DNA of 41,064 nt from Streptomyces albospinus (GCF_014648695.1 NZ_BMRP01000033.1:30765-71828); one strand, 5' to 3'. Shown: positions 1 to 8,473, counted from the stretch's first letter. The notes: generated by a model from the letters alone, not told the origin. Made by a program: numbers and translations.

Positions 1-92
1 CCGGCGCTTGTGTGTCGGGGTGTGGGGGAGTGGGCCCGTGCGGGCCGGGGTATCGCTTCGCTCGTCCTCAAACGCCGGACGGGCTGGATGCG
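1..92 (-). repeat. Dispersed Streptomyces-type intergenic hairpin repeat
   Basis: This stretch lies just downstream of the minus-strand ABC ATPase gene. Bases 69-78 (CAAACGCCGG) and 1-10 (CCGGCGCTTG) are inverted copies that pair over ten positions in a minus-strand transcript, with one G-U pair. The core around 61-88, a run like CCTCAAACGCCGGACGGGC, is one I remember recurring in intergenic DNA of many Streptomyces genomes, often 3' of genes. It could act as a terminator or 3' stabiliser. The left arm sits at the very edge of the window, so the element may be incomplete. Bases 93-118 hold nothing recognisable. Confidence 0.5.
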
Positions 93-118
93 TGCGGACG
101 GGCGGGAAATCCGGCTCC

Positions 119-931
119 CTACGCCCCCGTGAAGTCCTCGTACGCCGCCAGGACTTCTTCGGTGGGGCCGTCCATCCGCAGGACGCCCTTCTCCAGCCAC
201 AGGACCCGGTCGCAGGTGTCGCGGATGGAGTTGTTGTTGTGGCTGACCAGGAAGACCGTGCCGGCTTCCTTGCGCAGCTCGCGGATACGGGCCTCGGAGC
301 GCTTCTGGAAGCTGCGGTCGCCGGTGGCCAGTGCCTCGTCGATCAGCAGCACGTCGTGGTCCTTGGCCGCCGCGATGGAGAACCGCAGCCGGGCCGCCAT
401 ACCGGACGAGTAGGTGCGCATCGGCAGCGAGATGAAGTCGCCCTTCTCGTTGATGCCGGAGAAGTCGACGATGCCGTCGTAGCGCTCGCGGACCTCCTCG
501 CGGCTCATGCCCATCGCCAGGCCGCCGAGGATGACGTTCTTCTCGCCGGTCAGGTCGTTCATCAGGGCCGCGTTGACGCCGAGCAGCGAGGGCTGGCCGT
601 GGGTGTAGACCTTGCCGCTCTCGGCGGGCAGCAGCCCGGCGACCGCCTGGAGCAGGGTCGACTTGCCGGAGCCGTTGGAGCCGATCAGGCCGATCGACTC
701 GCCGCGGTGGGCGGTGAAGGAGACGCCCTTGACGGCGTGCACCTCGCGCACGCCGGTGGAGGGCCTGCGGCGGACGATGCGGTTGAGCGCCGCGGTGGCG
801 CTGCCCTTGCCGGCGCCGGTGCCGTAGACGCGGTAGACGATGTGCAGATCGTCCGCGATCACGGTCGGGACGCGGGCCTCGTCCGCCGCCGGGCCGATGC
901 CGTTCCGGTTCTCCGTCATGAACTCAGCCAC
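119..931 (-). CDS. ABC transporter ATPase, TagH-type polysaccharide/teichoic acid export
   Basis: Cytoplasmic ATPase of about 270 residues that should power export of a lipid-linked wall polymer through the permease encoded immediately upstream. It has a Walker A motif GSNGSGKST (about residues 84-92), the ABC signature YSSGM (175-179) and Walker B VLLIDEAL (195-202), then an H-loop in VSHNNNS. YSSGM instead of LSGGQ is typical of TagH/RfbE/Wzt-type polymer exporters. The GTG at 931 overlaps the end of the permease gene (GTGGCTGA), so the two are probably translationally coupled; an ATG at 919 is the alternative start. There is no C-terminal carbohydrate-binding extension of the Wzt kind, so this looks like the plain TagH class. 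Family assignment is firm, substrate is inferred. Confidence 0.9.
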   Translation of the reverse strand: MAEFMTENRNGIGPAADEARVPTVIADDLHIVYRVYGTGAGKGSATAALNRIVRRRPSTGVREVHAVKGVSFTAHRGESIGLIGSNGSGKSTLLQAVAGLLPAESGKVYTHGQPSLLGVNAALMNDLTGEKNVILGGLAMGMSREEVRERYDGIVDFSGINEKGDFISLPMRTYSSGMAARLRFSIAAAKDHDVLLIDEALATGDRSFQKRSEARIRELRKEAGTVFLVSHNNNSIRDTCDRVLWLEKGVLRMDGPTEEVLAAYEDFTGA

Positions 932-1859
932 GTCCGTACCGCTCCTCGGCCTTCCAGAAGTACACATAGCCCGCCACGCCCGCCAGCAGCGCCCAGCCGG
1001 CCGCGAACGCCCACACGTGCGGCGGCAGTTGCTTGTGGGTGAAGCTGTCGATCAGCGCGAAGCGCATCAGGTCGATGTAGACCGCGGCGGGGTTGCCGTT
1101 CAGCAGCACCACCACGATCTGCGGGAGGTGCTTGCCCTTGACGATGAGGCTGATGCTGAACATCACGCCGGAGGCGTACATCCAGGTCCGCATGATGAAG
1201 GGCATCAGCTGCGCCAGGTCCGGGGTCCGCGAGCCGAGCCGCGCCATGACCATCGCGAGGCCGGTGTTGAAGACGAACTGGAGCGTCAGTGCCGGGATGA
1301 CCAGCAGCCACGACCAGGTCGGCACCTGCCCGAAGCACAGCAGGATGACCATCAGCACGGCCATGGAGTACAGCAGTTGCTGGAGCTGCGCCAGGCAGGA
1401 CGAGATCGGCAGGCAGGCGCGCGGGAAGTGCAGCGCGCGCACCAGGCCGAGGTTGCCGGAGATCGCGCGGGTTCCGGTCATCACCGAGTTCTGGAGGAAG
1501 GTGAAGACGAAGACGCCGGTGACCAGGTACGGGATGTAGTCCGGGACGCCCTTCCGGGTGCCGATCAGCACGCCGAAGATCAAGTAGTAGACGCCGGCGT
1601 TGAGCAGCGGGGTGATCACCTGCCACAGCTGGCCGAGCTTCGCGGTGGTGTACATCGCGGTGAGCTTGGCGGTGGCGAACGAGGTGATGAAGTGCCGCCG
1701 GTGCCACAGCTGGCGGGTGTACTCGGACAGCGAGGGGCGGGCGCCGCTCACCGTGAGGCCATGGCGTTCGGCCAGGGCGCGCAGCTCCGGATCGGGCGCG
1801 GTGCCGGAGCCGGACGGCCGGGCGGGCGCCGGGGCCGGGGGAGCGAGGGTCTGGGGCAT
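924..1859 (-). CDS. ABC-2 type permease, TagG-like polymer exporter
   Basis: Integral membrane partner of the adjacent TagH-like ATPase, 311 residues from the ATG at 1859. After an Ala/Pro-rich cytoplasmic N-terminus, an amphipathic segment (around LWHRRHFITSFATAKLTAMY) precedes about six hydrophobic spans, the usual ABC-2 exporter layout. The sequence LGQLWQVITPLLNAGVYYLI resembles the conserved first-helix region of TagG/RfbA/Wzm permeases. The longer in-frame reading to 2423 runs antisense through the divergent TetR gene and is not credible. No clear Shine-Dalgarno precedes the ATG. The nearby glycosyltransferases and TagF-like gene make wall teichoic acid or a related polymer the likely cargo, which is inference. 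Confidence 0.88.
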   Translation of the reverse strand: MPQTLAPPAPAPARPSGSGTAPDPELRALAERHGLTVSGARPSLSEYTRQLWHRRHFITSFATAKLTAMYTTAKLGQLWQVITPLLNAGVYYLIFGVLIGTRKGVPDYIPYLVTGVFVFTFLQNSVMTGTRAISGNLGLVRALHFPRACLPISSCLAQLQQLLYSMAVLMVILLCFGQVPTWSWLLVIPALTLQFVFNTGLAMVMARLGSRTPDLAQLMPFIMRTWMYASGVMFSISLIVKGKHLPQIVVVLLNGNPAAVYIDLMRFALIDSFTHKQLPPHVWAFAAGWALLAGVAGYVYFWKAEERYGRG

Positions 1860-1997
1860 GAGGGGCCGCTTTCGCTTTCGTACGGCGACGTCAGAGTCCG
1901 GTGCAACGACGGAACGGGTCCGTATCGTCGCGACGCCGAGACTAAAGGGATCCCACGTCGAAACGCAACCGTAGCGTCGTACCGCTAGGATCAAGCC
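1860..1997. promoter_or_regulatory. Divergent promoter region, TagG-type permease / TetR
   Basis: This 138-bp gap separates the minus-strand exporter operon from the plus-strand TetR gene, the usual site for a local operator. For TetR, TAGGAT (1986-1991) is a good -10, followed by six bases and then the ATG at 1998 with no Shine-Dalgarno. This suggests a leaderless transcript starting at the A of ATG. A short perfect palindrome CGTCGCGACG (1925-1934) lies in the middle and is the best dyad I see. It is only ten bases, so calling it the operator is weak. Confidence 0.5.
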
Positions 1998-2627
1998 ATG
2001 GCAAAAGACGGCACCGACAGCGAGAGAGCGACCGCGGCGCAGCGCCGGGCCCCGGCGGGCGCCGCCGTGCTGCGGGAGGACAAGACCGCCGCGATCCGCG
2101 CCGCGGTCTTCGAGGAACTGGCCGCGGTCGGCTTCGCCCGGATGTCCATCGAGGGCATCGCCCGGCGGGCCGGCGTCGGCAAGACCGCCGTCTACCGGCG
2201 CTGGCGCTCCAAGCTGCACCTGGTCCTGGACGTGGTCTCGGCGGTCGCCGCGGCCGGGCTGCCGGCCCCCGACACCGGGTCGCTGCGCGGCGATGTGCGG
2301 ATGCTGCTGGAGGTCGCGGCCCGTGCGCTGCGGCACCCGATGGCCTCGCAGATCATCCCCGATCTGCTGGCCGAGGCGGCGCGCAGCCCGGAGATGGCCA
2401 CCGCCCTGAAGACGGCGCTGCACGACAGCCAGGAGGGCGTCGCCGCGGCCGTGGTGGCGCGGGCGGTGGAGCGCGGTGAGCTGACCGAGGGCGTGGACGC
2501 CCGGCTCGCGCTCGATCTGATGACCGGGCCGCTGTACTGGCGGCTGCTGGTGGTCCGCGACGAGGTCCCCGGGGGGTATCTCGACGCGCTGTCCGGTTCG
2601 GTGGCGGTGGCGCTCGGCGCGGAGTAG
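1998..2627 (+). CDS. TetR/AcrR family transcriptional regulator
   Basis: A 209-residue one-component repressor type. After a charged N-terminal extension, the TetR helix-turn-helix lies at about residues 33-80, with the recognition region MSIEGIARRAGVGKTAVYRRW, then an all-helical ligand and dimer domain. The C-terminal half (DLMTGPLYWRLLVV) resembles the TetR_C_11-like group, whose ligands are mostly unknown. The gene points away from the TagGH exporter genes with only 138 bp between them, so it may control them and itself. Translation probably starts at the 5' end of the mRNA (see the -10 at 1986). A perfect hairpin follows the stop codon. Confidence 0.9.
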   Translation: MAKDGTDSERATAAQRRAPAGAAVLREDKTAAIRAAVFEELAAVGFARMSIEGIARRAGVGKTAVYRRWRSKLHLVLDVVSAVAAAGLPAPDTGSLRGDVRMLLEVAARALRHPMASQIIPDLLAEAARSPEMATALKTALHDSQEGVAAAVVARAVERGELTEGVDARLALDLMTGPLYWRLLVVRDEVPGGYLDALSGSVAVALGAE

Positions 2628-2654
2628 GACGCGCGCGGAGCGGCGGAGATACGG

Positions 2655-2690
2655 CGAGGGGCGGCCCGGAGGAATCCGGGCCGCCCCTCG
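2655..2690. terminator. Bidirectional hairpin terminator
   Basis: A perfect 16-bp inverted repeat with a 4-nt GGAA loop: left arm 2655-2670, right arm 2675-2690. It sits between the convergent TetR gene (ends 2627) and the Ser/Thr kinase gene (ends 2712). There is no T-run, which is usual for streptomycete terminators. Confidence 0.85.
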
Positions 2691-2711
2691 TGGCCGAGGT
2701 GCCGGCTGTGG

Positions 2712-4388
2712 CTAGTCCTTCTTCCAGAGCGTCAGCCTGGTCGCGTAGTCGGGCATCTCGCTCTCGTGGTTGGGGCTCATTCCGGTGATCTCCAGCATGG
2801 CGAGGTTGCCGTCCGTGGTCGTGGTACACAGCAGCGTGCCGACATGGATCGTCTGCCCCTTGTCGAGCTCCTCACGGCGCACCTTGTCCGGCAGCACGTC
2901 CGAGCGCGAGCCGTCCAGGCACGCCTGTGCCGTACGGCCGGCCGCCCGGCCCATGGGGGTGTGGAACTCCAGGCCGATACCGGACACCCCGTTGTAGGTG
3001 ATCTCGTACGGCGACTCGTCGATCTGGGCGCCGGGGACCGCCTTCGGGACGTCCAGGTCGATGTTGTTGAAGCCCGCCTGGGAGGGGGCGCGCAGCGCGA
3101 ACGGGCGGTCCTTGAAGACGACCCGGTAGCCGGCGTTCTGGTCGGGCGCCGCGTCCGGCGGGCCTGACCTGCCGTCCTGCCGGTGCGGGGGCGCGCTGGG
3201 GACGTGCCGGGTGTCGGCCCGGCTGTCGGAACCGCCGCCGCGGGCCAGCGACCAGGTGACGGCGACCACGGCGATCAGCGCCACCACCGCGACGGCCGCC
3301 GGCAGCGCACGGCTGCGGCGCGTGCCCGGCGCGGGGGCGCCTGCGCCGACCGTCGGCAGGGAGTGCACCCCGCCGGACGGCGGCGGGGGCGCCGGCGCGG
3401 ACGCGGTCTGCGCGGTGGCGCGGTCGGCACCGCCCGCCGGGCCCTGGGTGGGGGTGTAGCCGGGCGCGCCCTGCGTCGGGGGATGGCCGGGCGGCGGCGG
3501 TACCTGGCCCGCCGCCGGCTCCGGTATCTCCTGGGCGGCGCGCTCCCGCCGTGCGATCTCGGCGGCCAGGGCGTCCGGGAGCCAGCCGTCGACGTCGCGC
3601 GGACCACGCCCCGACGCCCGCTCGCACAGCTCCGCCAGCTCGGCCGGTGCGGGCCGCTGCCCGGGATCGGCGGCCAGGCAGCGGGTGAGCAGCGGGCGCA
3701 GCGCGTCCGGGTAGCCGCCGAGGTCCGGCGGCTGCTGCGCGGTGTTGGCGATCCGGGCGGCCACGGTGATGGGCGCGCCGTCCCCGTAGGGATGCCGGCC
3801 GGTCGCCGCGACGGCCGCGATCAGGCCCAGCGAGAAGACGTCGGCGGCGGGCGTGACCTGCTCGCCGCCGGCGTGCTCGGGGGACATGTACTGCGGGGTG
3901 CCGATGAAGCCGCCGCTGCGCGTGAGCTGGGTGGCGTCGGCGGCGCGGGCGATCCCGAAGTCGATGACGTACGGGCCCTGCGGGCCGAGCAGGATGTTGC
4001 TGGGCTTGAGGTCGCGGTGGACGACACCGGCGGCGTGGACGGCGGTCAGTGCGCCGGCCGCCGCGCCGACGAGCTGGAAGACGGCCGGCAGCGGCAGGGT
4101 GCCGAAGCCGCTCAGCGCCTCGTCGAGCGGCAGGCCGGGGATGAACGCCGTGGCCAGCCAGGGGAGTTCGCCGCTGGTGTCGTGGTCGAGCACCGGCACG
4201 ATGTGGTAGCCCTGCACCCGCCGGGCGGCCCGTACCTCCTGCTCGAACCGGCTGCGGAAGTCCGCGTCCTGGCCGAACTCCCGGCGGATGACCTTCAGGG
4301 CGGCCGGCTGGTTCCCCCGGGTCCGGGTCAGGTAGACCGAGCCCATGCCGCCCTCGCCGAGCCGCGCCAGCAGCCGGTAGCCGGCCAC
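2712..4388 (-). CDS. Membrane Ser/Thr protein kinase (PASTA-less, PknB-like catalytic domain)
   Basis: A 558-residue transmembrane kinase. The Gly-rich loop GEGGMGSV is at 11-18, the ATP-anchoring Lys at 32, the catalytic HRDLKPSN at 124-131 (Asp126, Asn131), DFG at 143-145 and the activation/P+1 region GTPQYMSPE near 163-171, so it should be active. A Pro/Gly-rich linker (about 285-355) leads to one membrane span (about 361-381). About 175 residues outside follow with two Cys (in ACLDG and TLLCTT) and no PASTA repeats; I do not recognise that sensor domain. The GTG at 4388 is the only standard in-frame start, yet the kinase domain begins almost at once. The upstream in-frame sequence (GPLRAEDPRE) looks like a genuine kinase N-terminus, so the annotated start may be wrong. 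Confidence 0.9.
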   Translation of the reverse strand: MAGYRLLARLGEGGMGSVYLTRTRGNQPAALKVIRREFGQDADFRSRFEQEVRAARRVQGYHIVPVLDHDTSGELPWLATAFIPGLPLDEALSGFGTLPLPAVFQLVGAAAGALTAVHAAGVVHRDLKPSNILLGPQGPYVIDFGIARAADATQLTRSGGFIGTPQYMSPEHAGGEQVTPAADVFSLGLIAAVAATGRHPYGDGAPITVAARIANTAQQPPDLGGYPDALRPLLTRCLAADPGQRPAPAELAELCERASGRGPRDVDGWLPDALAAEIARRERAAQEIPEPAAGQVPPPPGHPPTQGAPGYTPTQGPAGGADRATAQTASAPAPPPPSGGVHSLPTVGAGAPAPGTRRSRALPAAVAVVALIAVVAVTWSLARGGGSDSRADTRHVPSAPPHRQDGRSGPPDAAPDQNAGYRVVFKDRPFALRAPSQAGFNNIDLDVPKAVPGAQIDESPYEITYNGVSGIGLEFHTPMGRAAGRTAQACLDGSRSDVLPDKVRREELDKGQTIHVGTLLCTTTTDGNLAMLEITGMSPNHESEMPDYATRLTLWKKD

Positions 4389-4724
4389 CTCCCGCGGATC
4401 CTCGGCGCGCAGCGGCCCGAACGCTCCGGATGCGCTGTCGTGCGTGCTGATGCGGACCCCCCCGGTCGAGAACTGACCGGGGGATCGTAACCGCCCGCGC
4501 CGTACGGCACAGCGGCCGGCCCCGCCAACTCGGCGCCGGACGGCCGGAGTCCGGGCAGGGGCGGCGGGGCCGCGGCGGCGGGCCGCCGTCCGGGGCGCCG
4601 GGTCCTCGGCGGGGTGACGGGGCGTTGCGCCGTACGGGCGCGCCGCGCGGTGTTCCGCACGGCGACGCGCAACTGATGACCTGTCGGACGAGCGGGATCG
4701 CCGGTCCCCGCAAATACTGAGCGT
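4389..4724. promoter_or_regulatory. Divergent intergenic region, Ser/Thr kinase / PIG-L deacetylase
   Basis: A 336-bp gap with promoters expected in both directions. A 9-bp perfect inverted repeat (CCCCCGGTC at 4459-4467, GACCGGGGG at 4475-4483, 7-nt loop) lies about 70 nt upstream of the kinase start. It could be a 5' leader hairpin or an operator. On the plus strand AATACT (4713-4718) sits six bases before the GTG at 4725, with no Shine-Dalgarno, giving a possible leaderless start for the deacetylase. The middle part is GC-rich with nothing else recognised. Confidence 0.4.
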
Positions 4725-6941
4725 GTGCCCCCGTCAGGACCGTCAGGACCACTGGTTTCCCGCCGCCGGATGCTTCAGGCCACCGGCGGTTCCGTTCTCG
4801 CGGCCACCGCGGGCGCCGGCGTCTGGGCCTGGCTCTCGCCCGACGCGCCGCCCCGCCCGGCCGAGTCGGCCGGTGACCAGGAGTCCACCGAGGAGCCGGA
4901 CGACCAGGTGTTCGTGCACGTCATCGCGCACCCCGACGACGGGCTGTTCTTCATGAACCCCAACCTGGAGCAGGCCATCCGCAGCGGGGCGCGCACCGTC
5001 ACGGTCTGCCTCACCGGCGGCGAGTCCGACGGCCGCAACGCCGCCCGCGGCAGCAGCCTGCACGACCGGGTGCCCGCCGACCGGGCCGCCTTCGCCCGCG
5101 CCCGGGTCAACGGGCTGCTGGCCGCGCACGCCCAGATGGCCGTCGGCGACCGGGAGGGCCTGTGGGACGCGGAGGCGCACACCCTGCTGCCCGGTTTCCA
5201 GGTGGAGCTCCAGACGCTGCGCGCCGCCCCGCAGCACCAGCTGATCTTCCTGGAGCTGGTCGAGGCCCGCGCGGTGTACCAGCCGCGCGCCATCAGCCTG
5301 CGCGGCCTCTGGCTCGGGGTGGTCGGCTCGCTCCCCACGCTGCGCCCGGAGGGCAGCCCCGTGCAGCGCCAGTTCCGCTACACCCGCGCCCAGGTCATCG
5401 ACACCCTGGCCGCGGTGCTCGACCGGTACCGGCCCACCGTCGTGCGCACCCTGGACCCCGACGCGGTGCACTCTTCCAAGCCCCCGCTGCCCGCCCCCGA
5501 CCCGCGGCTGGCCGGGCTGCGCTACCACGACCACCAGGACCACACCGCCTCCGCCCACTTCACCCAGGCCGCGCTGGCCCGCTACTGGGGGCGCGGCCAC
5601 CCCCGCGCGACCATCGTGGAGAGCTACCTCGGCTACGAGCTCGGCGTGCTGCCCCAGGACCTCGACCGGGCCACCGCCCGCCGCAAGGCCGCACTCCTGG
5701 ACGTCTACGGCTGGGCCGACCACCGGCCCTGCGCCGACCCGGCCGGCTGCGGCGACCGCAAGGTGGGCGGCACGGCCCTCAACGGCAGCCCGCGCAGCTG
5801 GACCCGCAGCACCCGGCTGCGCGCACCCGGCTCCAACGCCTGGGTGCGGCCCACCCACGACGGCCGGCTGGCGGCGTTCGCGGTGCTGGGCGGGGCGGCG
5901 TACTGCTGGACGGAGAGTCGGCGGGGCAGCGGGCGGTTCGGCGGCCCGGTGCGGGTCGGCGGGGACATGCTGGAGGGGCAGATCCATGTGGCGCGCCACC
6001 CGGACGGCACCCTCCAGCTGTTCGGCTCCCGCACGGTTCTGCCGGGGCCCGGCACCGATCACCGCCGCGAGGTGGTCACCGCGGTGCAGCGCGGCACCGG
6101 GCCGGACGGGGTGCCCGCGTTCGGCGGCTGGGCGTCGCTGGGCTCCCCGGACCGGGACCCGGTCCGCTCGCTGGAGATCGGCTTCCCGGCGGCGGTGGCC
6201 ACCCCGGACGGCACGGTGCACCTCTTCGTCCGGACCTGGGACGGCGGCATCGGCTACCGCAGCGGGCCGCACGGCGGGCAGTGGTCGCCGTGGGACCGGC
6301 TGGAGGGGCCGGTCGGCACCCTCAACGGGTCGCCGCAGATCGTCGACGGGATCGATGCCTGCGTGGACTCCGACGGGCTGGTGCACCTGGTCGCGCCCAG
6401 CGTCCGGACCGTGCAGCACTGGGTGTCCAAGGAGGCCGGGCAGATGCCGCGGGCGGGCGCCGCCACCGGGCTGCCGGAGCCCGGCGGTCCGGTCAGCATC
6501 ACCCCCCTGGACGACGGTGTGGTCCGGATCGCCTACCGGCAGTCGGAGACGGCGCAGGTGCTGATCGCCGAGCGGCAGCGGGCGCCCGGCGGCTGGCGGG
6601 TGTCCGCGCAGTGCGAGCGGGTCGGCGGCTACGGGCGGGTGGCGCTGGCGCCGGTCGGGCCCGACGACCGGATGGTGCTGGCGGCCCGGGACGACGCCGG
6701 CGACGTACGGGTGGCGCTGGCGCAGGCCGCCCCGAAGCCCTGGCAGCGCTGCAGGCTGGCGCACTCGGCGGCGGCCGGCGTCGCCCCGGACGCGGGCGGG
6801 CGGGCCGTCCTGGTCGCGCTGGGCAACGACGGCCGGCTGTACGCGGCCCGGCAGAAGACGAGGGGGCAGACCGCGCCGTTCCAGGGCTGGCGGGCTCAGG
6901 CCGGTTCGCTGGAGCGGACCGGCGGCGGTGATTCCCCGTGA
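4725..6941 (+). CDS. Tat-exported PIG-L (LmbE-like) deacetylase with beta-propeller C-terminus
   Basis: A 738-residue predicted secreted enzyme. The N-terminus has a twin-Arg motif (SRRRMLQ, residues 12-18) and a hydrophobic stretch, pointing to folded export by Tat. The PIG-L domain starts near residue 62: AHPDD (68-72) supplies the metal ligands and catalytic Asp, and YHDHQDH near 267-273 carries the C-terminal His ligand. The family removes N-acetyl groups from GlcNAc-type sugars. From about residue 350 to the end, repeated units of the form DGRLxxFxxxxxxxxxWTExxxGxxF resemble PLL/DUF346-type beta-propeller blades, possibly for carbohydrate binding. The GTG start lacks a Shine-Dalgarno and may be leaderless. 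The 3' end overlaps gtrA, on the other strand, by 46 bp. The substrate may be a wall-polymer GlcNAc, which is inference from context. Confidence 0.85.
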   Translation: MPPSGPSGPLVSRRRMLQATGGSVLAATAGAGVWAWLSPDAPPRPAESAGDQESTEEPDDQVFVHVIAHPDDGLFFMNPNLEQAIRSGARTVTVCLTGGESDGRNAARGSSLHDRVPADRAAFARARVNGLLAAHAQMAVGDREGLWDAEAHTLLPGFQVELQTLRAAPQHQLIFLELVEARAVYQPRAISLRGLWLGVVGSLPTLRPEGSPVQRQFRYTRAQVIDTLAAVLDRYRPTVVRTLDPDAVHSSKPPLPAPDPRLAGLRYHDHQDHTASAHFTQAALARYWGRGHPRATIVESYLGYELGVLPQDLDRATARRKAALLDVYGWADHRPCADPAGCGDRKVGGTALNGSPRSWTRSTRLRAPGSNAWVRPTHDGRLAAFAVLGGAAYCWTESRRGSGRFGGPVRVGGDMLEGQIHVARHPDGTLQLFGSRTVLPGPGTDHRREVVTAVQRGTGPDGVPAFGGWASLGSPDRDPVRSLEIGFPAAVATPDGTVHLFVRTWDGGIGYRSGPHGGQWSPWDRLEGPVGTLNGSPQIVDGIDACVDSDGLVHLVAPSVRTVQHWVSKEAGQMPRAGAATGLPEPGGPVSITPLDDGVVRIAYRQSETAQVLIAERQRAPGGWRVSAQCERVGGYGRVALAPVGPDDRMVLAARDDAGDVRVALAQAAPKPWQRCRLAHSAAAGVAPDAGGRAVLVALGNDGRLYAARQKTRGQTAPFQGWRAQAGSLERTGGGDSP

Positions 6942-7402
6942 TCCGCCTGCTTCACCTGGTCAGCCTGGTCCGGCTGATCCGCCTGATCCGGCCGCGCGTC
7001 CGCGCCGGCCGTGCGGGCCGGGGGCCGCAGGATCCGCCGGGAGACGACGAAGGTGGCGGGGATGGCCAGCAGCGCCGCCACCAGCGGCGCCACCGTGCTG
7101 TCCATCCCCAGCCAGCTCACCAGCGCCACCAGGCCCGCGCTCTGCACCGCGTAGTTGGTGACCTGGGTCAGCGGGAAGAGCAGGAACTTCTTCCAGGTGG
7201 GGCGGGTGCGGTAGGTGAAGTAGGTGTGGAGGAGGAACGAGCAGACCAGGCTCAGGACGAAGGCCGCCGTGTACGCCGCGAAGTACGGCAGCAGCCGGTG
7301 CAGCGGCAGGTAACAGGCGTAGAACGTCGCGGTGTTGACACCGCCGACCGCGGTGAACCGCAGCACCTGGCCCCACGGGACCGTCGCGGGCAGACCGCGC
7401 AT
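6896..7402 (-). CDS. GtrA/GtcA family membrane protein (polyprenyl-phosphate-sugar flippase candidate)
   Basis: A 168-residue protein with four hydrophobic spans (about 12-32, 38-60, 74-95, 102-122), the standard GtrA fold. VGGVNTATFYACY in the first span and SFLLHTYFTYR after the second are typical motifs. Family members are thought to move undecaprenyl-phosphate-sugar to the outer face. Its ATG shares a base with the stop of the upstream GtrB-type gene (TGATG), so the pair is coupled. The C-terminus is an unusual hydrophilic tail of repeated Asp-Gln-Ala/Pro units, encoded by imperfect 9-bp DNA repeats near 6941-6990, which probably expanded by slippage. The 3' end overlaps the convergent deacetylase gene. 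Confidence 0.88.
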   Translation of the reverse strand: MRGLPATVPWGQVLRFTAVGGVNTATFYACYLPLHRLLPYFAAYTAAFVLSLVCSFLLHTYFTYRTRPTWKKFLLFPLTQVTNYAVQSAGLVALVSWLGMDSTVAPLVAALLAIPATFVVSRRILRPPARTAGADARPDQADQPDQADQVKQADHGESPPPVRSSEPA

Positions 7403-8394
7403 CAGCCGGTCCGCGAGCCGACGGCGGCGTTGCCGGACGGCGTGGGCGCATGCGCCGGGGCGGCGGTGGGCAGCGCGCCGTCGCTCTCCTTGACCAGGAA
7501 GTGCGGGCGCCGCTTGGTCTCGTAGTAGATCCGCCCGATGTACTCGCCGATCAGCCCGAGCATCACCATCTGGAGCCCGCCCAGGCCCACGATGATGGCC
7601 ACCAGCGTCACATAGCCGGGCGCGGTGACCCCGCCGGCGACGGCCGAGCCGATGACCCAGAAGGTGTAGAGGGTGGCGAGCGACGCCAGGCTGAGCCCGG
7701 TGTAGATGGCGGCGCGCAGCGGGCGGCAGTTGAACGAGATCATCCCGTCGATGCCGTAGTTGATCAGCGAGCCGAACCGCCACTTCGTCTCGCCGGCCTT
7801 CCGGGCGGCGTTGCGGTAGTCGAAGGTGACGGTCTCGAAGCCGATCCACGAGAACAGCCCCTTGGAGAAGCGGTTGTACTCGGGCAGCGAGATCAGCGCG
7901 TCCACCGCCTTGCGCGACAGCAGCCGGAAGTCGCCCGCGCCGTCGACGAGTTCGACATCCACCCAGGTGTTGACGGCGCGGTAGTACAGGCGGCTCAGGG
8001 CGGTGCGCAGCCGCCGGTCGCCGTCCCGGCTGCGCTTGGCGATCACCTGGTCGTGGCCGAGCTGGTAGAGGTCGAGCATCCTCTCGATGAGTTCGGGCGG
8101 ATGCTGGAGGTCGGCGTCCATGATGATCACCGCGTCGCCGGTGGCCGCCTTGAGGCCGGCCAGCATCGCCGGCTCCTTGCCGAAGTTGCGGCTGAAGGAG
8201 AGGTAGCGGGTGGTGGCGCGGTGCTGGTGGGCCAGGGCGCGCAGCCGGGGGAGGGTCCCGTCGAAGCTGCCGTCGTCCACGTAGCACAGCTCGTAGTCCA
8301 CCGCGAGGTCGCCGAGGACCGTGCGGAGCTGTTCGTCGAAACGGCCTATGACGGCTTCTTCGTTGTAGCAGGGGACGACGATCGAGAGCTTCAT
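7402..8394 (-). CDS. GtrB/DPM1-like polyprenyl-phosphate glycosyltransferase (GT2)
   Basis: A 330-residue GT-A fold enzyme that should transfer a sugar from a nucleotide sugar to polyprenyl phosphate at the inner membrane face. The N-terminus (LSIVVPCYNEE, residues 3-13), YVDDGSFDGT (38-47) and the metal-binding DAD in MDADLQHPP (92-100) are diagnostic. KWRF near 203 and two C-terminal membrane spans (about 228-252 and 258-285) match GtrB/CsbB/GtlA rather than soluble GT2 enzymes. It lies between YfhO and GtrA in one orientation. The upstream 79-bp gap has a weak purine run before the ATG. The sugar cannot be read from sequence; GlcNAc and Glc are known for relatives. Confidence 0.92.
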   Translation of the reverse strand: MKLSIVVPCYNEEAVIGRFDEQLRTVLGDLAVDYELCYVDDGSFDGTLPRLRALAHQHRATTRYLSFSRNFGKEPAMLAGLKAATGDAVIIMDADLQHPPELIERMLDLYQLGHDQVIAKRSRDGDRRLRTALSRLYYRAVNTWVDVELVDGAGDFRLLSRKAVDALISLPEYNRFSKGLFSWIGFETVTFDYRNAARKAGETKWRFGSLINYGIDGMISFNCRPLRAAIYTGLSLASLATLYTFWVIGSAVAGGVTAPGYVTLVAIIVGLGGLQMVMLGLIGEYIGRIYYETKRRPHFLVKESDGALPTAAPAHAPTPSGNAAVGSRTG

Positions 8395-8473
8395 GGGCGG
8401 GCCTTTTCGCCGGGGACCAGGGGACGGTCGAGGGCCATCCCCTGGGAGTCAATTCTACGAATCAGGCGAAATG

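Noticed and set aside
924..2423. A 499-residue form of the TagG-type permease
   Set aside because: The extra N-terminus is antisense to the TetR gene and has no hydrophobic or family features; the ATG at 1859 gives the normal length.
8395..8473. Separate promoter for gtrB in the 79-bp gap after YfhO
   Set aside because: Only a TTGACT without a matching -10 was found; co-transcription from the YfhO promoter is simpler.
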